Shown: in pieces, positions 1-11,859 of the stretch
How positions within the stretch are numbered: position 1 is the stretch's first letter
Layout of the letters: every line of letters starts with the position of its first letter
DNA from: Platynereis dumerilii
Taxonomy: Eukaryota; Annelida; Polychaeta; Phyllodocida; Nereididae
Length of the DNA stretch: 64,000 nt
NCBI GenBank assembly: GCA_026936325.1
Contig: JAPTHN010000024.1
Location: 620,001 to 684,000 of the forward strand
Direction of reading: 5' to 3'
The notes under the pieces: generated by a model
The model's database searches: none
Seen by the model: only the letters and a program-made list of their open reading frames with translations
What the model was told of the DNA's origin: nothing
Translations under genes and position numbers: made by a program

Positions 1-100
1 AAGTCACTGCGCAGACAACCACTCGGCATTCCACCATCTTAATTGTAGAGAAAAAAAAAATTGAACATGTTAAAAAATACAGATTATCAGTTACACATTA

Positions 101-298
101 GGCCACACATAATTGATTCTTAGCTTCGCGGACCCGCCGACACAATAGATTTGCTGCCGAAGGGAAAAAAAAAAATTTTTTTTTTTGACATTACCTATAA
201 AAAAAATTTTCTTTACCTTTTTTTTTTTTCCTACCAACCGACCCTAGAAAAAGTGCCTTGAGAGAATCCGAGAAGCTAAAGATCAATTATGTGTGGCC
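101..298. mobile_element. Foldback MITE, Harbinger-like (copy 1)
   Basis: Terminal inverted repeats begin GGCCACACATAATTGAT and extend inward through the TCTTAGCTTCGCGGA-like arm. The element is flanked by TTA at 98-100 and 299-301. A TTA/TWA 3-bp target duplication with G-rich ends is the form of PIF/Harbinger MITEs. The centre is long A and T runs. A second copy in the opposite orientation lies at 4314-4490. No coding capacity. Confidence 0.75.
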
Positions 299-301
299 TT
301 A

Positions 302-2199
302 ACTTGGAGTAGTCGCTTGATTCGCTATGGTTTATTGTAAATTTTGTTGTGCTTTACAATTACAAAATTGTCTGGAAATGCACAGTTTTTTATCCCTTAC
401 AATAGTACATGCTGTACTCTATCACTCTTCCTGGTATGAGCTGAAACCAATGTGACAGAACTGAACAAATGTATCACTCCATCTAGGCCTAGAGTGAAAC
501 TGAAACTTTTACTTGTATAATTCATAGGTGGATATGAATTATTTTGAATGGTACTTACCTTTGTAAGACGTTAATTTCCACAAATAACACAAATCAAGTA
601 AGGCCTAAGCTGCTTAGTTAGTAAATCCTCTACTTATCTGTGGTTCTTATAACCAAATCTATGTCGATCAGTTGTTAGGGGTGGAACAAGAGATGATGTT
701 GAACAGAATAAGGAAATCTGAACAAGCTCGGCAATAGAACATAACAATTAACAAACGCATATCATAATGGTGATAAAGTTAATTAAATTATATATATATC
801 TCTGATCATCTACATCATGACACAGACTTATCACTACATGCACATTGGATTTATATCATGAGGTATTTCAGATCTTTCATGTTTCACATTAAATATAGCT
901 TCCTCGTTATTAAAATGTACATGCCAAATTTACCCATAGCAAAATGAAAATTTTTTACCAGGATATAGGTTAATCCTTGTTCATAATGTCCTTTTCATTT
1001 TATTTTGTTCCAATAATTGGCAATTAGTGAATGACAATTCAAAAGAAAGACATCTATGCTTGCATGGAAATTTCACTTGCATTATGAAGACAATCAGCTG
1101 ATAATTATAACGACAACGTTCTAGATAATGGATCCATGTAAGGAAGTTTAATAAAATGATATTTAGGAGATAAAATGATATTTTAATTGGTTAATAAATA
1201 TTAATTATACAATATATATATATATTTTAACATGATAATTTCCATTTCTATAATCTGAACTATATACTCTGTATATTGCATGTGAATAATGTATACCATG
1301 TATACAAGAACTCCCTATAATTTTTTGGCAGGGTGTGGGGTCAGGTTGGGAGTTTGGGAAACTGAGTTGACGATGCTCATCAGCCGGCCTTTGGCTAAAT
1401 TGCCAATGGACTAACTGACATCCGTGTCCTGACATGCTCACCAGGGTGTGCATGAACTGATCACTGATGTATTCACTTGCAAACCACTGGCCCGATTACC
1501 GAGCGTAGGAGGATTGGAGGAAGTGTGCTTGTATAAGACCAAAAAGTCACAAAGAGTCCTAACAGGTAGGCAAAAATTGTAGATTGATGCATCAATTGCT
1601 AACATGAACACTGCAGTTTTCATATCCATCTGCAAATTTAATTTAATTGATGTAAAGAGCAAATAAAATGATTTTCAAATTTAAATTGAATTGACATTGA
1701 ATTGAATTGTCATTTAAAAATATCAAAAACATTTTCTTGCAGAACAATAATACACACTATTAAAAATTCATAATCAGACAATAATGATGTAAATCATGTA
1801 AATATTGAGCTTTATTTTGTCCACTCGGATAACATGCAATTTACAGCGCTTTGCAGATTCCAGTACCGGGTAATTGTGATAAATTGATAATTGCACATAG
1901 CAGTTAATTTGGCGTAAACTGCTGAATTAAAGTTTTTGAAAGAGAGACAACTGAGATCAGGTTTAATGTTCATTGTTCAAATCTCAATGTCTGTAATATT
2001 ATTTTTAGCATGATTAAGCATGTTAACTCTTTGTCAAACCAAGAAAAAAGTAAGTGTACATTTGGAGAACTATTCAGTCCAATTCAATGGGGCTTTCCTT
2101 CTAACTTGTTAAAAAGCACTTTCATTTACACTTGAAAAATATACAATTATCGTGACATAAAAATTTGTAAATATTTAAAAATTACAGGAGATCATTTCT
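302..2199. other. AT-rich DNA downstream of NTAN1
   Basis: No convincing gene. The stretch lies beyond the 3' end of the minus-strand NTAN1 gene. The first AATAAA on the minus strand downstream of the NTAN1 stop is at 1811-1816, a possible but unproven polyadenylation signal. The short open frames near 1205-1662 lack homology or coding features that I recognise. Confidence 0.5.
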
Positions 2200-3120
2200 T
2201 TAACAATTACTAAGTCTTTTCCATGAACCATCTGGTTCCTTTTGATAGAGTCTTGGATAACCCTCAGTAAATACAGACACTGCATTGGGATGATTAGCTA
2301 AAACCAAAAGAGACTGTCGAACGTTATCCTCAAAATATTCCGGCTCCTGTTCGGGAGAAGTGGACAGATAACGTCTTATAAAATGATTTGGCGCATGGGC
2401 CCATCTTGCAATGTCACTGTCAATACTCCATTGATACGGTCCGATTCTTAATAGTCCATTCTTGTTGTCGTAAATGTTAACTAGAGTGTCGTATCCTGCA
2501 AAATGACAGGCCCCTCGCAAGTTCATATCCGGTCCCTTGTTGGGGAATTTTGCAGGATAAACCTCTCCCGTTTGCACATTCACGGCAAGGCCATAAACGA
2601 TTGGAAAATGTATATCATTCTTTACAGTGTCATTCAAGTCGGTTATAGCAGCGAGACATAAATGCAAGTCCTCTTCAGAGTTTATTAGCTCCTGCATAAT
2701 CGAACATGATAACTCAATTGAATTTTCTCGATCGTCCAAAAATCCACCGGCTATGTAAACATTTAAACGTCCGTCAGGTTTCCCGAGTGACATATGTTTA
2801 ACCTGTTGTACCATTCTTTTTAACCCATTAGGCAAATCACAGCCGTCCATGTGTGCTAGAGCCGTAACACCGCTCCCAGAATGTCTGACTACCAGTAAAT
2901 GACAGGTTGTGGAGTCCTCGCTGCCGATGATACGGATATATTTGTCATCTGGGCTGACCACTGCATATTCCCTCTGATTAACATACAATAAATCCTTTGG
3001 ACCAACTGAGACACATTCTTTACAGCACAGTTCCTTGGCCTTGGTAGGAAGTTTGTCATCAATAGTTTTGAACCCACATGGCACCTCCTTCAACTCTTCC
3101 CCATCCGCAAACAATGGCAT
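2200..3120 (-). CDS. NTAN1: Protein N-terminal asparagine amidohydrolase
   Basis: An uninterrupted 306-codon frame matches vertebrate NTAN1 (about 310 aa) along its whole length. NTAN1 deamidates N-terminal Asn to Asp, making a secondary destabilising residue for arginylation in the N-degron pathway. Visible family blocks are an MPL start, LLYVNQREYAV (human LLYVQQRELAV), SEDSTTCHLLVVRH (human SDDATTCHIVVLRH), a GGFLDDR-type motif, FPIVYGLAVN, LRIGPYQW and LSTSPEQEP. Cys73 in the TTCH motif aligns with the nucleophilic Cys of the human enzyme. The whole protein lies in one exon, whereas the human gene has many introns, so this may be an intron-loss or retrocopied locus that kept a promoter. 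It is divergent from sigma-1 receptor copy A; the start codons are 357 bp apart. No truncation is seen. Confidence 0.95.
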   Translation of the reverse strand: MPLFADGEELKEVPCGFKTIDDKLPTKAKELCCKECVSVGPKDLLYVNQREYAVVSPDDKYIRIIGSEDSTTCHLLVVRHSGSGVTALAHMDGCDLPNGLKRMVQQVKHMSLGKPDGRLNVYIAGGFLDDRENSIELSCSIMQELINSEEDLHLCLAAITDLNDTVKNDIHFPIVYGLAVNVQTGEVYPAKFPNKGPDMNLRGACHFAGYDTLVNIYDNKNGLLRIGPYQWSIDSDIARWAHAPNHFIRRYLSTSPEQEPEYFEDNVRQSLLVLANHPNAVSVFTEGYPRLYQKEPDGSWKRLSNC

Positions 3121-3477
3121 TTTGGGGATTAATTTGGTTGGACTGTGTTACAAGTAATGTCAACTATGACCCTGTCTTAGTTGTAATCCCTTCAAACTCA
3201 TATACGACCTGTAAGTAATGTCTGTATTGATTTTCTTCTTCATTTTCCAGGTTGACTTGCTATGGCTGGAGTTGATAATGACTGCTCCCTTGACCCAGAT
3301 ATGAGGACCAATCAGAGAGTGACTTTCGTTTGTCTTCTGGCCAATCACAGATCAGTTTAGATTGAGGGCAAATGCTGAACGAATGAGGTCGCTCGTTTCA
3401 TTTGTGGCAAGCTAATCAGAGACGTTGTTACAGTTCTCATCAGCCAATCAGAAGCTAGACAAGCAGAAACAGTCAAA
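3121..3477. promoter_or_regulatory. Head-to-head promoter of NTAN1 and SIGMAR1-A
   Basis: The 357 bp between the two divergent ATGs holds three CCAAT boxes on the plus strand: CCAATCAG at 3308-3315, CCAATCAC at 3341-3348 and CCAATCAG at 3444-3451, plus a near match (GCTAATCAG) near 3410. No TATA box is obvious. The boxes resemble those before sigma-1 receptor copy B (15953 and 15983). Shared regulation is inferred from spacing only. Confidence 0.6.
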
Positions 3478-6400
3478 ATGGTGGTTCGGTGCATTTGGTG
3501 GCTCCTGAAATGGACCATAATTATCTCAGTATTCGTGTTCTTGATGCACTATTACATGACGAATAAGCATTATGTGTTTAACGAAGACCATTTGCACACC
3601 ATCATCAAGAAAAACAATGGTGAGTAGACTTTGCAAAATGTCGGTAAAGTTGTGCACATTTTCGCGCGCGAGCACCTACCTGCCCAGGTCAGGGACACAG
3701 CTGGTCGTTTCACCGCCTAGTTACGCGAGAAAAGTCGCCGACACTTGATTGCGCTATGCGGAACTGATCAACCCTGAAGCAGTGAAGCTGATTTCATCTA
3801 TTGGGATGTCATTTCTTCTGTCTATCCGAACAGTCCGGAGGTCCAAAATAAAATTGGCAAAACCAAATGGGACACATCGCCACCAACGTCCAACTGGGCG
3901 ACACAGGGGGTCAGGGGCCTATTAAGAAATAGGCTGAGGGACAGGGGCCATAACATTCGGCCAACATGCCTGCTCTGCAGCATTCCTATCTCTTCCATGG
4001 CATGGGCCTATTAATTAGAAATATGCCACTAGGGATGATTTCCGAAATTTCGATTTGATTTTGGTTGCACCTTTACAGTTTACAACCGAAACTCGAACTG
4101 AAGTTTAATCAAACAACTGCGTCTTTCGGTTGTCATAGTTTCTCTCTATTTTATTTAGAAAATGACTAGAATTAGGGATGCACCGATACCACTTTTTCAC
4201 TTCCGATCTGATACCGATCCTGGTATTTTGTTGCCAATACAACCGATTTCCGATACCATACCGATACCATTGGTTAAATGGAGAGTAGTGCATCCGATCC
4301 GATACTGCTTTTAGGCCACACATAATTGATCTTTAGCTTCTCGGATCCTCTCAAGGCACTTTTTCTAGGGTCTGTCGGTAGGACAAAAAAAAGGTGAAAA
4401 AAAAATTCATAATGTCAATTTTTTTTTCCATCGGCAGTGTTTCTATTGTGTCGGCGGGTCCGCGAAGCTAAGAATCAATTATGTGTGGCCTTAGTGCTGG
4501 ATTGGCACCGATCCTGAGTATCGGATCGGTACATCCCTAGATTAGATTTAGTAGATCATAGGCGCGTTTCTGACCAGTTCACTCTCTCCAAGCGTGCGCC
4601 TTGCGGCAACAGAACTTCCAAGCTGAAAAACGGGTTACTGAACAGCAGATCGCAAATTCTTGCTCACATTGCGTATTTTAAAAAACCGCGGTTCTGGGAT
4701 CGGAAATTATCAAGTGGAATCATCAAAAATAACCAACATTAGCAGAAGTCCTATATATTTGCTTTAATTCCTATGTTTTTATTAGGGTGCTAATGTGTAA
4801 TCTTCCGAAGCAGGAGAAAGCGGCAAGTTTATTGCGTGTCAACTCGTCAGGGGTGTTGAAATTAATTTTTTTCTGCGAGTTTGACACTGAGTCCGATTGA
4901 CCCCCAAATGATAAAGACAATTGTTTGATCACGTGCAAAGTATGCACTTCAACTCGTTACTTTGGTCAGGTAAATTATATTTTAGGTTTTAAGTTTGAAT
5001 AACACATGGATAAAAGCAGAACTACATGTTTCTTTCGGGGGAGGGTTGGTTGAGTGGTATAGTGCTGTTGGGCGGCTGTTTCAATCATCCTTCTAATCGC
5101 CTCATTGCCATGTTCTCCTCCAGTCCTAATTAGCCTACTGAATGCATAAATACTGTACGTAAAGCCCCAACCATGCATCTAATGGATCTGTGATGTGGGA
5201 TTCAAGCAAATTAGGTTAATTTCTTGGCAAAAAATTAATGTATAACCTCTTTTCAATTCAGGAGGCACAGACGTCAAGGCAATGTACAAGAAGATCTACG
5301 ACGAAATAAACCGCCAATACCCCGGCCGAGTTTTGCCAGAGAAGGATCTGCAATGGATGTTCATCCACTCCGGAGGTTGGATCGGATCAATGTGCATTTT
5401 ATACGGGAGTACCACTGAGTACTTGATGTTCTTTGGAAGTGCTGTGCAGACCGCTGGGCATTCTGGTGAGTGCAGACATTGTCATATTAAGTTGATACCC
5501 TTTGAGTTATGGGGGGAGGGTTGGTCTAGTGGTGGAAGCGTGTTGCCAATCGCTAGGTCCAGGGCTCGAATACAGCTCTTGTCGGGTCACCCGGACTATG
5601 TTGCATGGCTGTTTCAATCATGCTTCGCCTCATTGTCTTTCTCCTGTCCTAATTAGGCTACCAAGTTTGTAAATACTATGTGTAAAGTCCCAGTCATTTA
5701 TCCATCCACCCATTTGAGTTATTGAGAGCAAAGAAATGTGCAGGGCTTTAGGAGTCAAGCGTCTGGACTTGGGAGTCATCGCATATTAAGTTGTAGTATT
5801 ATGGGACGAATAAGTGGAATAGGGCGATGGGCCATGTAAGTTATGTTTGTTCTCCTGCCATACGTAAATTACCTATTACGGCACAGCTAACTAAATTCTG
5901 ATTGGTCCTTCATTGGTAATATGTTAACTAAGTAAGTGACCTTTTCTATTGTCTAGATTCAAGACTTGAGTGAAAAGCAAACTAATATCTAAAGAAAAGT
6001 GCAAAATTTTCTTATTTGAAAACTTCTCACAGTTCAATTCCTTGGCAAAACAGGGAGAAAAAGAATCGCTTATTTGACAGCTCGCAGGGGAAAAACTAGA
6101 AAGAGTACTGCACATAAAAATAAATATTACACGTTGCATAACATAAGGGTTTTGGTATTTTGGCAAGTTGCCAAACTATATTTGATGTCCCCCAGGGGTC
6201 TGCTAGAATATTTTGGCTATTTTTGGGGCCCAATAACAATGTACAAGTGACAGTATAACCAGCCACCAACCAAATAATATATAGGCCTATATGTAAAGAT
6301 TTGAAATGTCTTCTGATATTGTATTCGAAGACTAGTTCATGGTTTACCTCTCCAACTAAAGTGAAAGGCTGTTTTCCGAGCACCTTTTTTCAGTTAAATC

Positions 6401-9400
6401 CTTTATTTACAGAATAAACACTGTATATTCTACCTGTTGCTCGGTCAGATTTTTAAATAAGAAAAATGTCAGAACTTGACTTCTTTTTCTTTGGTCTGAA
6501 GTTCTGAACATTGCTGAAGTTCATGTTTTGGGATATATTTTTTTGTAGAGAAGTTTTTCAGCATGTTTAGTCAGTGCTTTTGTTAAATTCTTCGTCTGCA
6601 GGAAAGGCATGTGCTCACTCAACTGTGACATCAGAATATACAAAGTCCTAAAAATATTTTTTGGAAACCTTCTTTGTACTTGTGTGCTTGTATACATGGT
6701 AAATTATTTATGTAGGTCTGTCATGAAAACATGAAAAGGACACATGTAATTTATTCAAAAGCTGTCAAAAGTTATGAATTTTAATCAGGCACATTGTTGG
6801 TTATTATTATCACATACTAGTAATTTGCCCGTAGATTGAAGGGAAGAGAATAGAAGAGAATGAAAGAGAATATATAATGTACATTTTAGGGACATGGATA
6901 TCATAGGTGTAGCGATTTATAGATTCTTTGATTTATTGATTGATTGTTTCAATGATTGATAATGATTGATTAATTGATGTTGTTAAGAAAATTGAAAGAG
7001 CTTTCAGAAAAGGTTTTTAAGTGAGTGTAAAGAGTAGGCCTACCCGTAGGTAAAGGATGGAGTAATTAAAATGATTTGTCTATCTGTGGATCCAATGGTT
7101 ATGTGACAAAGGTGCAGCAAGAGAAAAACGACAGAGGGCGACACAATGCATTGTACATGTTATGAAAGGAATGGGTGGCAGAGCAGCTGCTGTTGAATTG
7201 TCTGCTACGCAAAAATCGGAATTGACATCAATTAGGACCCGTAAAAGAGTTGGATTTACCTGAAAAGGGGAGAGTTCCACTTTACATAGCTCAGGAAGAT
7301 GCAGAGGTAATTAGAAGGGCGGACATTAAGTATAACTTGAGATAAATCCTGGATGCCATCATTTTAATAGTATAGAGATGATCGATGATATATTTTTAGT
7401 ATAAATTTCTTTATGATTAATGTAAGGCATGAATAAGAAATTTGAAAAGGTTAATTACCACGTTAACAGTCAACAGTAAAACACATTTGCATCAATTACT
7501 GGTTTAAATAATTTGTCAATAAACGATAAAGTCTAAAACTGTCTTTAGAACTTATAAAATTGATTAGTGCAAATACTGAAGGGGATTTTGTTTCATCAGC
7601 TGTTCGGGTCTCAGCTCTTCATAATGTGTATTGTATCAGTCTTATCAGAGACAGCTGTGTTCTGCTGCATAGCATGGAAATGTTGGAAGCCCAAGTTAAA
7701 TAGAAGTAACTCTCAACTCTCCCCCTCTTTCAAAATATGACTCCCAACTCCACCCTTTTCCTTAAACTAACTCCATAATTCTTGTTTGACTGTTAGGCTC
7801 ACAACTTCTTTTTACTTTTCAATTTGAAAGGTTCACTTTGGCCATGACTGGCTTTGGGGTGTTGACTCGAAACTCATGCCTGCCAGGTGATTTTATGAGA
7901 CTAATACAAACGAGTGAAAAGACATTAAGCAGTTTCCTTTTCGCATTTATACATGGCGTATCCAGGTCTTCAGTGTCAGCTGAATTAAGATGGCAACTTC
8001 AGACTCCTCCCCTCTTCCATTGAAACTTCGCTTCATTGTTGTGTTCTCCTAGTGTCCCAATTAGCCTTCTAAGTGCATAAATACAGGATGTGAAGCCCCA
8101 TCATTCATTCATCCCCTCTTCCAAAAACTGACTCCAATCCTACACTGCCCATCTACTGCCTACTCGCACTCCTGCACCCGCAGGACTACCTGATTTGAAA
8201 CATATTTTACGATTCATCTGATTTTATGAATACTATAGCGTTGTATTTTCTTTCTAGGTCGTTACTGGGCAAATATCACCGATTACGTTGTTCACGGAGA
8301 ATTCATCAGCTGGGATGAAGGAACTTTTAAAACAAAGGTCTTCAAAGCCGGTAAGTTACCAAAAAAATTAGGGTGTGGCTTTTGGTTTATTTATGGTTTT
8401 GTGGTGTGTGCATAGTGCAGAAGTGTATTTTTTGCCATTACTTTATGAATTTCTGTCAGTTCAATGTTTGAGGGTGATAGTCAAACAGTGAATAACCCCA
8501 CACTGCTCAATAACAAAACAGCAATAAACATAACAATGTTTGCTGTTTTGTTATTGAGCAGTGTTTAGTTATTCACTGTTTGATTATGAAGGTTTATCAT
8601 ACACATTTATGAGGTTCATCACAGTAGGGATGGGACGATAATGGGTTTTTGATATCACGATATCTTGTGAGGCTGATATCACGATAACACGATATATCGC
8701 GGATGTCGTAGAATCCATAAATGAGAAGAAAAAGGCAAGAAATCCGCCCGCAAATGGCGGACAAGAGCGATGCAAATTCAGAATTTTGCGGTTTTGAACA
8801 AAAGAGACACAATATATCACGATATATCATGATATATCACGATATTGTTGATATCGTGATATCTATAGCCATGATATCACGATATTTAATGTTGGAAGAT
8901 ATCGCGATACCGCGATATATCGTTTATCGTCCCAACCCTACATCACAGTAACATTCCATGCTCCTGTCATTTGAACTTTGCCAAAAAAATTACTCTGGGG
9001 GGGGGGGGGGTTGGTCTAGTGGTAGTGTGCTGGACTGCCAATCGCTGGGTCCAGGGTTCCAATCCAGCTCTTGCCGGGTCACCTAGGCCTATGTTGGGCG
9101 GCTATTTCAATCCTCCTTCACCTCATTGCCATGTCCTCCTGTCCCAATTAGCCTACCAAGTGCATAAATAAAGAACATAAACCCCAATCATCCATCCATT
9201 CAACATGTTCAAACTTTTTCAAATTACTCCTCTCACCCTTCTGTACAATTACCTTGCTAAGTGCTAAGTCAGGGCATGCTTTCACCTAATAAAAAGATGA
9301 AAAAAGGGGTATTTTAACTGCACTGAAATAGGCTGGCTGCTGCCTCATTTTTGCAGGGTACCTGTTGTTGGGAGGATGCTCAAATATATTGAGAAACGGA

Positions 9401-11703
9401 AAAGCCATTATCACTATCATTATGACAATAATGATCATAATAATATTGACCAGCATGATATTATGATGATATGGGTAGACCTGGCTATTTTAATCCAGGT
9501 GAATTGTACAGAATAAACTGTTGCTATCCTGACATCAGCTGCTGAATGGTATACAGTACTTAAATTGTACTGCCACACCTGCTCTGCTCTACAGTATAAA
9601 GTACTTCCACATCTGTCGAAGTAAATCCTATAATATATGTAGTGCATCTGACTTCATAGTTTGGTTATTTGGATAGTTTATACGTATGAGTGCATATATA
9701 TTATTGTCATATTCACTCAAAATAGACGTGAATGTGCAGGCCTCCATGTTCAGGTGTTTTTCTGCTGATATACTGTACTACTCTGTTGCTATTATTCGAT
9801 GAGTGAAATTAATTTTGATTTTAAAATAAAACGTAGTGGACAGTGTTTTGTAATAAAACCCTCATTAAACAGTTGGGGTTCTTTCATGTCACCTTGATTA
9901 TCAATATATATGTATATTAGGAAATTGAAAAAGATAAAAAGTAAATAAATAAAGCTTGTGTCAGGAATATATTATAGTTTCTAAAAATTGCGGTTTCTCT
10001 CTCCAAAACTGACCTCAAATTTTCATTGATCTCATGATATATGAGTAATTGGAAGTGACTTAGAAATTCAGGCCTCAGCAACATTTACTTATAAATCAAA
10101 ATTTGCAGTTTCTAATTTTGGTAATTGTATAAATGCTAGTCGGCAAGTTTGACTTGGTTCAGATTTTCGTCATAATAATTACGAGAGATGAGGGTATTTA
10201 TAACATTTTGCCGATAATTGGCCTTTACAACATTAGACCTACTTGGCTGCCAAGTTGGCACATGGAGCCACCCTGTAACTTTTAATACTGCATCCATATC
10301 ACAGACTGACTCACTTTTAACTTATGTGGTAATTATACAGTATTCTGTGTTGTGTGTTACTCAGATAGTTGCAGGGGCTTTTGGCCTGAATCCAGGGATA
10401 TGGCACTGGCCAAATGTAGTTTCTATACATGCTAAAACACAACATGATGAAATAAGTCGTGAATGGTGTGGTACATGCTAGCAATCTCTTTTAATTATAT
10501 AAACAATCCTCCCTCTCTTTAGCATTTTAAATTGAACCATTCATGTATTTCCAGAACATGGCATTTTTTTATTTTGCCCAAGTTAAGCATGTTAAGATGA
10601 GTCAGTTTCTGTTGTTGAGGTCAATAACTAAATGGTATAGGGCCATAATAGGGCCTTGTAATTAATCAGTGATAAACTGCTGTCTCATTATGCTCATTGT
10701 TTCACTTGGTACACTTAAGTTACAATTGTGAGAAAATTAAAATTGAAATCCACCTGGACCTTATCTTATTTGTGTCCCAACTGTGACCCCGAGGACTTGG
10801 TCTTGGTATGCATGTCAAGTATGTTATAAATGTGATTAAGCGACCTGACTACAGTTTAATACTAAATAATGTTATTGCTAAGTTGTAGTACAAATGACTG
10901 ACCTAATCAATTTATGATGCCAGTAATCATGGTAATTGATATGACCACTTGATCATGTCATTACGTATTTAGGATGTAAGTTTACATTGCATTGCAGTCA
11001 TTGTCATCCACTGACAAAAGCATTGACTATGTCAGACATTTAGATCAGTGCTGGGGCCATATTTTGATGGCCTTTGCTCATTCTCAGATGCCAAATCTTT
11101 CGCCTTGCCATGGTCTTGGGTGTCTTTGGGCCAGTGATGGAGGCCTCGGGACTGGCCTCGTCCTCGAGGCCGGCCTCAGGACCATATTGTTATAGCCTCG
11201 GCCTTGGCTTGGTCCCAGATGCTAAATCCTTGCCTCGGTCTCGGATGTCATGGCCTTGACAACTGTACATCAATGATAAGGTATATTGTACTTCAAAAGC
11301 TTGGATAAATCATATCATGCACATGCCAAAAGAGGTCAAAATATTGCAATTGAAAGTTCACGAAATATTTCAGAATGCATCCAGCTTATACAGTCCTGAT
11401 GTTTTGGTAGTACTTTGATGATGATGATGATGATGATACATTTGTTTTTACTCAACTTCATTTTACTTTCATTTTTCAGGAGAGAAAATGCCACATGCGA
11501 TGTGGAAAGCGTCCGCGATCCAGTTCACGGGAAACACATGGATGGTGGAATACGGCCGCGGCTTCATTCCCTCCACTCTCAACCTGCCAATTTCTAGTAT
11601 TTTGTTCGGAACGCAAGATTTTGTCACTCTTTACAAAATGTTCAAGGTCTATTTCGACTGCATGGTCTTAGACTGGGGCAATTATTTCGCAACCTTATCT
11701 TAA
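3478..11703 (+). CDS. SIGMAR1: Sigma-1 receptor, tandem copy A (4 exons)
   Basis: Exons by splice consensus and homology: 3478-3619, 5262-5465, 8258-8350, 11480-11703. All three introns are phase 1, giving 220 codons (human 223 aa). The family is the ERG2/sigma-1 receptor type, an ER-membrane ligand-binding trimer. Features: an N-terminal TM segment (about residues 7-27); LPEKDLQW, GGWIGSMC and EYLMFFG in exon 2; RYWANITD in exon 3 with the Asp matching human Asp126; [14 protein letters not shown] in exon 4 with the Glu matching ligand-contacting Glu172; FGTQDF near the C-terminus. Odd: the human GEATAV block reads WKASAI here, and the C-terminal tail (MVLDWGNYFATLS) is divergent, so this copy is less conserved than copy B. 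Introns carry SINEs, a hAT MITE and a hairpin. AATAAA follows at 11791. Confidence 0.93.
4173..4539. mobile_element. hAT-like MITE interrupted by a second MITE
   Basis: The ends are TAGGGATGCACCGATAC and, inverted, a GGATCGGTACATCCCTA-like arm, which is the look of short non-autonomous hAT elements. The interior is split by the foldback MITE at 4314-4490, so this element is older. I could not find a clean 8-bp flanking duplication (ACTAGAAT versus GATTAGAT), so the superfamily is inferred from the TIR only. It lies in intron 1 of sigma-1 receptor A. Confidence 0.6.
4314..4490. mobile_element. Foldback MITE, Harbinger-like (copy 2)
   Basis: This is the same family as 101-298, in opposite orientation. 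It starts GGCCACACATAATTGAT, ends with the inverse, and is flanked by TTA at 4311-4313 and 4491-4493. It is nested in the hAT-like element at 4173-4539. Confidence 0.75.
5036..5180 (+). mobile_element. tRNA-derived SINE, internally shortened
   Basis: The head GGGAGGGTTGGTTGAGTGGT is followed directly by the TGGGCGGCTGTTTCAATC body, so the B-box part is missing. It ends with the family 3' block (CTAATTAGCCTAC, GCATAAATAC, TAAAGCCCCA). Confidence 0.75.
5511..5713 (+). mobile_element. tRNA-derived SINE, near full length
   Basis: A-box-like GGTTGGTCTAGTGGT, B-box-like AGGGCTCGAATAC, then the family body and an ATCC-rich tail. It sits about 45 bp after the exon 2 donor of sigma-1 receptor A. Confidence 0.85.
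5720..8257 (+). other. Intron 2 of SIGMAR1-A
   Basis: Mostly unique AT-rich sequence with GATTGATT-like low-complexity DNA near 6925-6975 and a SINE 3' fragment at about 8005-8112 (CAATTAGCC, GCATAAATACAGGA, GAAGCCCC). No exon or RNA gene recognised. Confidence 0.6.
8481..8583. repeat. Long near-perfect hairpin, 44-bp arms
   Basis: Arms 8481-8524 and 8540-8583 are reverse complements at 41 of 44 positions around a 15-nt loop. The three mismatches are contiguous. It lies in intron 3 of sigma-1 receptor A, just upstream of a hAT MITE. No flanking duplication was found. It may be a small foldback element; a structured intronic RNA is possible but unsupported. Confidence 0.8.
8625..8940. mobile_element. 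hAT-type MITE with perfect 8-bp TSD
   Basis: Ends TAGGGATGGGACGATAA and TTATCGTCCCAACCCTA are imperfect inverted repeats. The flanks are CATCACAG at 8617-8624 and again at 8941-8948, an exact 8-bp target duplication. The interior is rich in ATATCACGATAT-type palindromes. There is no transposase frame, so it is non-autonomous. Confidence 0.9.
8997..9203 (+). mobile_element. tRNA-derived SINE, near full length
   Basis: Poly-G start, GGTTGGTCTAGTGGTAG A-box region, GGTTCCAATCC at the B box, the CTAATTAGCC-type body, and a CATCCATCC tail. One of the best-preserved copies in the window. Confidence 0.88.
9204..11479 (+). other. Remainder of SIGMAR1-A intron 3
   Basis: Unique AT-rich intron. A degenerate CCTCGG/CCTTGG-rich repeat occupies about 11050-11270, and a short (GAT)n run sits at 11416-11437 just before the polypyrimidine tract of exon 4. 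No gene recognised. Confidence 0.6.
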
Positions 11704-11790
11704 GTTCTTTAGTTGTATGAATCGGAATTATATTGAAAGAATATTGAGTTTTTGACAATGAGTATTTACCTACTTTCGAGATTCTGTTGG

Positions 11791-11796
11791 AATAAA
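11791..11796 (+). terminator. Polyadenylation signal of SIGMAR1-A
   Basis: AATAAA lies 88 bp after the stop codon of sigma-1 receptor copy A. Confidence 0.55.
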
Positions 11797-11859
11797 TTTT
11801 GATTACTAATTTGTATGATACAGTGTGAGCTGTCTCGACTTGTGCCACAGTAAAATTCC

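Noticed and set aside
8997-9080. tRNA gene from A-box and B-box promoter motifs
   Set aside because: The cloverleaf arms do not pair, and the sequence continues into a repeated non-tRNA body. It is a SINE head, as are the other copies.
11050-11270. CCTCGG-rich stretch as a CpG-island promoter
   Set aside because: It is a degenerate short repeat inside an intron, with few CpGs in a promoter-like pattern and no nearby start site.
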